Of a stretch of 64,000 nucleotides of DNA, positions 56,617 through 64,000 are shown piece after piece; positions within the stretch are counted from its first letter, which is position 1, and each line of letters starts with the position of its first letter. Source of the stretch: Shinisaurus crocodilurus. Lineage: Eukaryota; Chordata; Lepidosauria; Squamata; Shinisauridae. The notes under the pieces are model-generated. The model did not search any database. It worked only from the letters and a program-made list of their open reading frames with translations, and was not told the DNA's origin. The stretch is from the NCBI GenBank assembly GCA_021292165.1, contig CM037876.1:107222324-107286323 (forward strand), given 5' to 3'. The position numbers and the translations under genes were made by a program.

Positions 56617-57161
56617 CAGGGCCGGCGCTACCGCTAGGCAGACCCAGGCGGCTGCCTAGGGCGCGTGGCGGAAGAGGGCGCAGAAACGCTGCGCTCCTTC
56701 CTCGCCGCCGGCACGCTCTTGCCCCGCCTGCCGCCGCCGCACCCGCCTGCCTGCTGCCGCCGCTCCACCTCCCCCCCCCGCGCGCGCACGCCACCTACCT
56801 ACCTTCCTTCCTTTGCGTCGTTTCCGGAGCCCCGCCGGCGTTGTTTTGGCGGGAGGAACCAGGGCAACAGGGCTTAAACAGCCCTGTTGCCCTGGTTTCC
56901 CTGGCAAAAAAAAAGTGCGGGGGTCCCGTCGCGTCACTTCCTCCTCCTCCTTCTCCTTGGAGGAGGCGGCGACAGCGGCAGCAGAAGCAGCAGCCAGAGC
57001 CAGCAGCGGGGGGGGGGGAGGTAGGTGGTGGTGGTGGTGGCGGCGGCGCGGGGGGGTTGCAGAGCAGGGCTGCTTTGCTCCGGAGCCCCCCCCACGGCAC
57101 GAGAGGGGGGGCGCTAAATATAATTTGGCCTAGGGCGCCAAACAGCCCTGCACCGGTCCTG
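56617..57161. mobile_element. GC-rich hAT-like element with CAGGNCCGG ends
   Basis: The ends are CAGGGCCGGCGC and, inverted, CAGGACCGGTGC. The flanks GCATCACC and GCTTCACC match at 7 of 8. Inside are CCTAGGGCGC-type repeats near both ends, a hairpin pairing CAGGGCAACAGGGC with GCCCTGTTGCCCTG, and GGC/GGT runs. The 211-codon frame is a composition artefact. A second copy starts at 63838. Confidence 0.8.
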
Positions 57162-57310
57162 GCTTCACCTTTGGGAAATCTGGCTCTGGAACTCTGGGAA
57201 GTAAAGCCCACTACGTTCAATTGAACTAACTCCCTCATAAGTGTGCGTAGGATTGTAGCCTCAAAGCCTGAGCCTAAGCTTGTTTATGCAATAGTAAGTC
57301 CTATTAGTAA

Positions 57311-57435
57311 GGCCTAACCTACCTCACAGGGTTGTTGTGAGGATAAAATGGAGAGGAGGAGGAGGATTATGTAAGCTGCCTTGGGTTCCTTGCAGGAAAA
57401 AAGGCGGGTTATAAATATAATAAATAAATAAATAT
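57311..57435 (+). mobile_element. Sauria-type SINE, 3' half
   Basis: CTAACCTACCTCACAGGG, TTGTTGTGAGGATAAAATGG and GTTATAAATATAATAAATAA. The tRNA head is absent. Confidence 0.9.
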
Positions 57436-58620
57436 TCAGTGCGATGGAATTATCCCCAAGTACATATGCATAGGATTGCAGCTTTAGTCTGGAAAAAAAA
57501 ACATTTTTGGATTTGAACCCACCTGCCCTATCCCTGCTTAAAAACCCAATCCCATGGAGCACTTCCACAGATGCAGGAGCTGCCCCTCTTCAAACAGTCA
57601 ACCTACAGGTGTACAGGGTGACAGATGAGACAACGGAGGGGGGTGGGGCTGGAGCTGGAGCTGGAGCGTTCCTCTCTTCACAGGTTGTTTCAGCACAATA
57701 AGTAGAATGCCTGAAGGGCTTGGATCTCTGCAAATTCTGATGCGAACTAACCTGATCCACACCTCCCAGACTAATGTGCAGATCAGAATTTAATTATTCT
57801 TTGGTTTCCACATCTCCAGATTTTGCAGTTCTTGGCTAAAAAAAAGGTAACAAAATGTGTTTACAAATATGTACTTTATGATAAAATACATTTACAGCGC
57901 CATCCAACGCCCATAACCCTCCAAACTTGGAGGATTACAGGCATCCAGTGGAGGGCAGAAAGAGCACAGAGGTGAAGGTCACGATTTTAGATGTGGAGGT
58001 GCGCAGGAATGTTTACCACTAAATTAAAAAAAGACGCTTCCGGGGAAGAAGTTGAACTGTTGCACAACAACAAATGGTGGACACCTCTCTTTCCCACCAG
58101 TTTGGGAGACACACGTCTCGCCGCATTTCCACCGCCCCTCGAAAACTACTGGCTAACTCCAGTGACAACACTTTTGTGGCCCCACCTCAGGCGGGCAACA
58201 ACAACACAGATTTAGCACACACTAGCTGCGTACTACGATGGCGGACCGCAAAAACTGAAAAAACTGTGATAAACCTAGTCTAGGAAATTCCAGAAGAAAC
58301 AAGGAACGATTACGCAGAACTAGCGCGACCGGCACTGAAAGCAGCGTTTGTCGTGTGCTCCACAAGTCATGGCAGCGATACAATACTGCAGTAAACCTTA
58401 GGTGTGGGTCTGGCCCTGGTGCAGCCCTGCTTGCCATACCCACAGCACCCCACCTAGGTCTCTCCACCGGAACCATTCTTATTTTCACTGCCACGGCTGC
58501 TAGGAACTATGGCAAGGAGAGGCACACGCCCCTGAAATACTCCACTGGGCCCTGTGCTTAACTTGCCTCTCCTTTCACGCCTCCAAGAAGCGAAGGCAAA
58601 GGACCCTCCCCAAATACAGT
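57436..58620. other. Mostly unassigned stretch
   Basis: GCGCCATCC...GAGGATTACAGGCATCCAG (about 57895-57990) resembles the Harbinger-like family at 30901. I recognise no gene. Confidence 0.4.
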
Positions 58621-58778
58621 GGGCTGGGAAGCTTTGAGGTGTGTGTGAAGTTGTGCATATGTGTGTGCGCATGTATAGCGCTGCTGTGGGTGTGAGAGAT
58701 AAGTGGTGCTGCTGTGTCTGTGAAAGTAGTTCTGCTATGTGTGAAGTTCTGCAGTGTCTGTCTATATGAGAAGTGCTG

Positions 58779-58844
<66 letters not shown>

Positions 58845-58855
58845 TTCTGCTGCTG

Positions 58856-58925
<70 letters not shown>

Positions 58926-58960
58926 CTCTGCGTATGTCTGGGAAGTGCTGCTAGACTGTT
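58621..58960. repeat. Compound GT/GA microsatellite and minisatellite
   Basis: Two long (GT)n(GA)n runs at about 58777-58841 and 58855-58921 are flanked by GAAGTGCTGCTGTGTGT-like units. The frames with long Arg/Glu or Ser/His/Thr runs are artefacts. Confidence 0.92.
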
Positions 58961-59084
58961 ATTGGCATGCAGATGCCATGTTGACAGTGTCTTGTGCCCA
59001 AGCAAAGCACTGAGTCATATGCAAGCCTGTGGTGTGTCATCGAGGCCAGTCTCCTGGAGGCGTCAGTGATAAATAATTTGGGTT

Positions 59085-59195
59085 AGATCAGATGTAGTCA
59101 TACTTAGAGTAGACCCATTGAAATCAATGGGAATTAAGTTAGTGGTAAGTAAGTATGCTCTAAGTATGTCTAAATCTAGATCCAACCCTTTGGCT
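59085..59195. repeat. Palindromic repeat, family D relative
   Basis: The arms TTAGATCAGATGTAGTCATA and, inverted, TTAGACATACTTAGAGCATA flank GAAATCAATGGGAATTAAG. Confidence 0.6.
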
Positions 59196-59221
59196 ATTCT
59201 TGGCATGGGACTTGCGTCAAA

Positions 59222-59610
59222 ATGTCTTGCACCAAATGTGTCTTGCACCAAAATGAAGCATTGGGCTGGATACTGGAGTGTCTCATAGAAGACACTGTCC
59301 AGAAAGTGTGGCTATATGATTTGTGGGGGTCCAAAGCTTAGTTTGGGGTGCACACCCCAGTTCCTTATTTGTCATCTGGGCCCATCATGCATTAAAGAGC
59401 ATTGCACAAAAACAACAGTTTTTGACTGGAGATCATTGTTGTGGATCTTGAAGGGGACAGTCCCCAAGTCATGGAGATATGTATGTGGTAGGTCAACACT
59501 TACGGTATTTTAAGATGTGGTGACATATAAACGTTAGACCCTTATTGAGTCTATTCACTGAGCTTTGTTTCAAACATTCTTGGGAATAAGAAACTGGGAA
59601 CTAACAATCA
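59222..59610 (+). repeat. Second copy of the 44-kb tandem-type repeat
   Basis: TATATGATTTGTGG, CCAAAGCTTAGTTTGGGGTG and CACACCCCAGTTCCTTATT match one unit of 44080-44765. The end GGGAACTAACAATCAACTTCAGCC matches 44741-44764. Confidence 0.6.
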
Positions 59611-59665
59611 ACTTCAGCCTCATAAGAACATAAGAAGTGCCATGCTGAACCAGACCAAAGGCCTA

Positions 59666-60681
59666 CAGTGCTGTGCAGAAGTACCGTATTTATTTATTTA
59701 TTTATTTATTCACACACCCCTTTGAATTTTCCACATTTTGTTGTGTTACAACCCGTAATTGAATTTAATTGGCATTGTTACCACTTGATGAACACAAGTG
59801 AAGGTGCAAAATATTTTTATTGTGGCACAAAAGTTAAATAAAAACAAACTGGTACTTGTTGGTTGCATAAGTATTCACACACACACACACACACACACAC
59901 ACCTGAGTCAATACTGGGTAGAAACACCTTTGGCAGCAGTTACAGCTGCGAGTCTTCTAGGGTAAATCTCTATCAGCTTTGCTCATCTCGATCCTGCAAT
60001 GTTTGCCCATTCTTACTGGCAAAATTGTTCCAGCTCTGTCAGGTTGGATGCAGACCATTGATGAACAGCAACTTTTAAGTCTTGTCACAGATTCTCAATT
60101 GGATTGAGGTCTGGGCTTTGACTGGGCCATTCTAAGACTTTCATGTTCTTGTTTTTAAACCACTCCAGCATTACCTTGGCTGCATATTTAGGGTCACTTT
60201 CCTGCTGGAAGGTGAACCTCTGCCCCAGTCCCAGGTCCTTTGCAGACTGAAACAGGTTTTCCTCTAGAATTGCAATGTATTTGGTTCCATCTACTTTGGC
60301 CGCAATCCTGACCAGTTTCCCAGTCCCCGCCAAGGAAAAGCATCCCCACAACATGATGCTGCCACCACCATGCTTCACCATGGGGATGGTGTTCTCAGGG
60401 TAATGAGCACTGTTGGCTTTGTACCACACACAGCTTTTTGTGGTAAGGCCAAAAAGTTCCATTTTGGTCTCATCAGACCAGAGAACCTTTTCCACGTGCC
60501 TTTTTGCACATTCCAAATGGGCTGTGATATGGGTTTGTTTCAGCAATGGCTTTCTTCTCTCCATTTGTTCAGCAATGGCTTTCTTCTCACCCAGCTTTGT
60601 GGAGTATCCAGATGATAGTTGTCCCATGGACGGTTACTCCCATCTCAGCTGTGGAAAAGTCAAAGGGGTGTGTGAATATTT
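59666..60681 (-). mobile_element. Tc1-like DNA transposon, internally deleted
   Basis: TA at 59664-59665 precedes CAGTGCTGTGCAGAAGTA. Inner terminal text CACACACCCCTTTGA lies at about 59711 and, inverted, at 60659-60676. A TTTA microsatellite now sits within each end, and the far right tip is missing, where a LINE tail follows. The DNA-binding part of the transposase is deleted, with the right inverted repeat following almost directly. Insertion was into a CR1-like fragment (59622-59663). Confidence 0.88.
59910..60655 (-). pseudogene. Tc1-like transposase remnant
   Basis: The longest open piece, 60627-60085, covers the DDE catalytic domain but not the N-terminal helix-turn-helix region. The first Asp is in LWSDETKM. 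The second motif reads QQESDPKYA where Tc1 proteins have QQDN, so the catalytic Asp is replaced by Glu. The third residue is in NPIENL, immediately followed by a TGA where the family has Trp. Recognisable C-terminal text (HQWSASNLTELEQF, RRLAAVTAAKG) continues past more stops. The copy cannot be active. Confidence 0.9.
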
Positions 60682-61110
60682 ATTTATTTATTTATTTATT
60701 ACATTTCTGCATTGCCCATCTGGCTGGTCAGCCAGCCACCCTGGGCAATGTGCAGTCAATAAAATATAATAATAAAGCAGAATTAAAATACAGTTAAAAC
60801 AGTATAATTTTTTTAAAAAAATCCTAACCCACCCCATATTCCCACCTGAAAAACCAAGTTTTTAATGCACGGCATTAAAATGCATCAAAGAGGGGGCATG
60901 ACGAAGGTCACTGGGGAGGGAGTTCCTTACTTCCAGAAGTTAGGGAGTTCCATAACTTCTGCTGCCACAGAAAAGGCCCTCTTCCTAGTCCCCACCAGCC
61001 TGGCCGCTGTGGCTGATGGGACAAGGAGAAGGCTGTCTCTGGCAGATCTTGTTGAGCGGCCTACTTGATGTTGCTGGAGGCGCTCCTTGCAGAAGCACTG
61101 TATCTAGTGG
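60682..61110 (-). repeat. LINE tail and L2-like fragment
   Basis: A TTTA run, ATTGCCCATCTGGCTGG and CACCCTGGGCAATG match the tail family at 5790. GGGAGTTCCATAACTTCTGC and AAAAGGCCCTCTTCCTAGTC match the L2-like 3' region near 20190. Confidence 0.65.
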
Positions 61111-61216
61111 CCAACCAGCTGCCTGCGGGCATACCTGCAATAGCACCCTCCCACTCCCGTTTCCCAGCAACTGGCACTGAGAGGCACACTGCCTCTGATT
61201 CTGGAGGTAATATATA

Positions 61217-61500
61217 ACCATCATGACCTAGTATCCATTGATAGCCTTATCCTGTATGAATTTGTCTAATCCTCTTTTAAAGCCATTCAAGTTGGTGTCC
61301 TTCACTACATCTTGTGGAAGTGAATTCCATAGCTTATCGAAGAAGTACTTCCATTCCATTTATTTGTCCTGAATCTCCCACCAATCAGCTTCATGGGATG
61401 ACCCTGGGTTCTAGTATTATGAGAGAGGGAGAAAAGTATCTCCCCGTCCACTTTCTGCACACCATGCATAAATTTGTACATCTCTGCAATACATAGGCAT
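61217..61500 (-). mobile_element. CR1-like LINE 3' region
   Basis: It parallels 52210-52700: TTGATAGCCTTATCCTGTAT, GAATTTGTCTAATCCTC, CACTACATCTTGTGGAAGTG and GAATCTCCCACCAATCAGC. Confidence 0.65.
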
Positions 61501-61802
61501 CTGTAGTATTTCTGTGTCAGAAGTACTGCTGCTGTGTATGTGTCTTGTGACCAATGTTGCTACTGCTGGCTGATCATGGAAGGAATAGGCTGTGCTGGCT
61601 GATCAGCCTCAGAGAGAGGCCGTCTTTCTCTCCCTCCTCCACTCTCTTCTTTGGAGTCCCCACACACATGAATATTAACTACTGCTACATGTTTCCCTGT
61701 ATGAAGTGGGAAGAGGCTGCGTTATTATGTTGACTTCCAAACATTCACATATAGGGCATTAATTAATAATTTGATTCCTCATATAATGTAGAGATTTAAA
61801 GT

Positions 61803-61990
61803 GTGAGTGAGCTGGGAACTCCCCTGTTCAAATCTCACCTCAGCTATGAACTCGTCCCCATAAAGAAATTGTTTCTAAAAAGCTACCAGCAATCTCCGTC
61901 CCCATTTGATAATAATACAGGGGCTACCTCACAGGCTTGTTGTCTGGATACCAGAAATAATGTCTGTGAAGCATTCTGCATAAGTATTCT
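61803..61990 (+). repeat. MIR-like CORE-SINE remnant
   Basis: CCTGTTCAAATCTCACCTCA resembles a B box and MIR head. ATTTGATAATAATACAGG, CTACCTCACAGGCTTGTTG and TAATGTCTGTGAAGCATT resemble the MIR 3' part. Confidence 0.5.
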
Positions 61991-62127
61991 CCTTTCTGTC
62001 TTTATTTTTCCAAACTAATATCTCTGAGCTCCTGCACTTTTGTGCAGAAGCAGATCCGTACATGTGGTTACATTTAAATTATTGCTAAGCAAGCATTGTG
62101 CAAAGCCCAGAGTGTCTTTGTCTAAGC

Positions 62128-62254
62128 CAGTGTTCTCCAACCTTGGGTCCCCAGATGTTTTTGGCCTACAACTCCCAGCATGCCCCTAGCTGGCTGGGGC
62201 ATGCTGGGAGTTGTAGGCCAAAAACATCTGGGGACCCAAGGTTGGAGAACACTG
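62128..62254. mobile_element. Palindromic hAT-type MITE, family A variant
   Basis: It starts CAGTGTTCTCCAACCTTGGG and ends with the inverse. GTCTAAGC flanks both sides exactly (62120-62127 and 62255-62262). The arms CCTACAACTCCCAGCATGCC are almost unchanged, so it is young or well preserved. Confidence 0.95.
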
Positions 62255-62426
62255 GTCTAAGCAATCTATGTGGAAGCGAGCATCTTTAAAAAGAACTGAC
62301 TAGAGACTGGCTGTGATTCGGCAAGGCACCAGATGGCAGCAGAAATCCACATGGGATTCTCAAAAAGACTTCTCACTATTCCACCCCTTCCCCCACCACC
62401 TTTTTTAACCCTAGGTTTAAAACTTT

Positions 62427-62428
<2 letters not shown>

Positions 62429-62458
<30 letters not shown>
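62429..62458. repeat. (GT)n microsatellite
   Basis: An uninterrupted GT run. Confidence 0.95.
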
Positions 62459-62459
<1 letters not shown>

Positions 62460-62867
62460 AAAAATAATACAGATGTGAAAGATGCAAGAATATCCAGACA
62501 AGATAGGTGGGCCAGCAGATGAGTGAGGTAACTGAAGACTGCAATAGTATGAGAAACATAAAAGGTATGAGATCTCAGCCAGATTTTGTTGTTGTTCTTG
62601 TTAACAACAACAACGTTATTTGTTTTTGCCTCCACTGTATAGTTATTCTCTCATCTAGAACCACTTGTTGTTTCAAATTGAAGGACATCGTATGATGCAG
62701 CTGTTTCTATGGAAACTAGCTCTCTCGCGCTCTCTCAACCCTTTTCCTGCACCATCAGTTGTCTGTCAAACTTTGCTTCAATCACCCATTGCCACGTTGT
62801 ATGCCCAAATGCTGGCACATCCTCTGCAACAGTAAGCACACTTTGGTTTTCACTGCTGCTCTTATGG

Positions 62868-62955
62868 CTGCGATCCTGTACACACTTACATGGGAGCAAG
62901 TTCCACTGAGCTTAATGGGGCTAACTTCAGAGAAGACATGTCTCGATTGCACCCT
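62868..62955. repeat. Short palindromic repeat, family D
   Basis: GCGATCCTGTACACACTTAC, GGGAGCAAGTTCCACTGAG and ACATGTCTCGATTGCACC form the two arms. Confidence 0.65.
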
Positions 62956-63013
62956 ATATCTCTTTGATTAGATCCAAACCACACTGCATACAACCTACTA
63001 CAATGAGCTTATA

Positions 63014-63194
63014 CCCGTATATACTCAAGTATAAGTCGAGTTTTTCAGCACATTTTTTGTGCTGAAAAATGCCCCCTCGACTTATACTTGAGTCAGCGCA
63101 CTTATACTGGAGGCAATAAGTTTTCCCAGTTTTTTTGGGTGAAATTAGGGGCCTCGACTTATATTAGGGTCCACTTATACTTGAGTATATACGG
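63014..63194. mobile_element. Palindromic mariner-like MITE with TA duplications
   Basis: The ends CCCGTATATACTCAAGTATA and, inverted, CCGTATATACTCAAGTATA differ by one C. TA flanks both sides (63012-63013 and 63195-63196). The inner part has CCTCGACTTATACTTGAGT-like repeats in both orientations. It has no coding capacity. Confidence 0.85.
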
Positions 63195-63837
63195 TAATTA
63201 GGATTTGACAAAAAGGGACATTTGGAGCTGGTTCACACATGCATGTTAAAGCTGCCAGTTTTTCTACCAGCCTCTAAAGATATGCTTTCAATGGGTAAAG
63301 ATATGCTTTCAATGCTTTCAGTGCTTTCAATGCTACATGAGGCATTTATTGTGCGCTTGTGAACTCACGGATATTTGCGGGGCCTTTTCATGACGTTGTC
63401 ATCCTCCAGGGCCTCTCTCATGTTTTCCAGCCATTTTTGTGGGGGGTTTTAGAGTGAGGAAAGTCAGGTATTAAATTTCAAACTGGAACAAAAGCCTTGT
63501 GTAAAGTCGCAGTTCTGCTATACTGCAGCGCTATCTTGTGATTGGTTAACATAATCTATAGAAAGGCAAAGAAATAGAAACGCTGGGGGGAAACCCTGTG
63601 TAAAGGACACACTTTTCCTCCTGTAATGAAAGCAGCAGAGGAAGAACATAATAAGTGGTCATAATAAATGCCACCATCCTATGAGATGCTTCACCAGCTC
63701 ATTTTTCCCAAATGCTTTTTTCCAATCAAACTGCTGATAAAGGTGTGATTCTCCTGGTCAGCTGGCAGCCCTAATGCATGTTCATCATTTGATGGTTGCA
63801 GTGTCAAGTGGCGACTCATTTATGTGAATGGGGCAAC
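63195..63837. other. Unassigned stretch
   Basis: A short duplication AAAGATATGCTTTCAATG lies at 63276-63314. Otherwise I recognise nothing. Confidence 0.45.
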
Positions 63838-64000
63838 CAGGCCCGGTGCAAGGCAATTTGGTGCCCTAGGCAAGATCAGATATTTAGCGCCCCCCCTTCC
63901 CACTTGAGCCCTCCCTCCCTCCAGCCCTATGCCCATTATGAAATAAATTTCCCTCCCTGGGAACTGCCGAGCCCCATAGAAAAACTTTGTGGACTTTGGA
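63838..64000. mobile_element. hAT-like element, family of 56617, cut by the window edge
   Basis: CAGGCCCGGTGCAAGG and TTTGGTGCCCTAGGCAAG match the inverted end of the element at 56617-57161. The other end lies outside. Confidence 0.65.

Noticed and set aside
56589..57224. 211-codon plus-strand ORF as a gene
   Set aside because: It spans a CAGGNCCGG-ended hAT-like element plus flanks, is Pro/Arg/Gly-rich from CpG and GGC runs, and has no domain; both other phases are open too.
58454..59005. 183-codon ORF with Ser/Leu and His/Thr runs
   Set aside because: It is produced by (GA)n and (GT)n microsatellites.

Overview
The window looks like a piece of squamate reptile (lizard or snake) nuclear genome. 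The strongest pointer is the set of five tRNA-headed SINEs of the Sauria type, at about 1.9, 22.4, 38.1, 43.3 and 57.3 kb. They sit among CR1 and L2-like LINEs, L1 insertions, hAT and Harbinger-like MITEs, a Tc1 copy, solo LTRs and vertebrate-style microsatellites. CpG is sparse outside a few GC-rich patches. I cannot name the species, and I recognise no host protein-coding exon with confidence. The longest open frames belong to transposable elements or are chance frames in GC-rich or low-complexity DNA.

Layout. 0-7 kb: one old minus-strand CR1 LINE, broken by a Sauria SINE, a GC-rich Harbinger-like element and a 2-kb hAT-like element that itself holds further insertions. 7-19 kb: mostly unassigned DNA with palindromic MITEs, a fold-back element (14 kb), an LTR-like repeat (15.2-16.2 kb) and a degenerate roughly 100-bp tandem repeat (18.1-18.6 kb). 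20-24 kb: a minus-strand L2-like LINE, then a Russian-doll stack (hAT > palindromic MITE > fold-back > L1). 25-33 kb: sparse repeats. 33.9-34.45 kb: a CpG-rich block that could be a promoter and first exon. 35-42 kb: a solo LTR with exact 5-bp target duplications, a plus-strand L2-like LINE, and a minus-strand L2-like copy into which a young CR1 fragment (about 260-codon open frame) inserted. 43-47 kb: tandem-like repeats and a 1.56-kb retroposon with 18-bp target duplications and its own 143-codon frame. 48-56 kb: two related repeat blocks in opposite orientation, a promoter-like GC patch, 5S-rRNA-derived SINEs and LTRs, including a second copy of the 36-kb solo LTR. 56-64 kb: hAT elements, GT/GA microsatellites, an inactivated Tc1 copy, CR1/L2 pieces, a MIR-like SINE and a TA-flanked palindromic MITE.

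How the parts relate. No operon or pathway is visible. The window is mainly a record of insertion history: cut-and-paste elements with 8-bp (hAT), 3-bp (Harbinger-like) and TA (Tc1/mariner) duplications, LINE-driven retroposition with 17-23 bp duplications, and LTR recombination leaving solo LTRs. The items most worth a second look are the 1.56-kb ORF-bearing retroposon, the nested stacks, the 5S-rRNA/CR1 chimeric SINE, and an apparent excess of TACCGTA-type sites that resemble excision scars. All calls are by eye; no alignment or database search was run.
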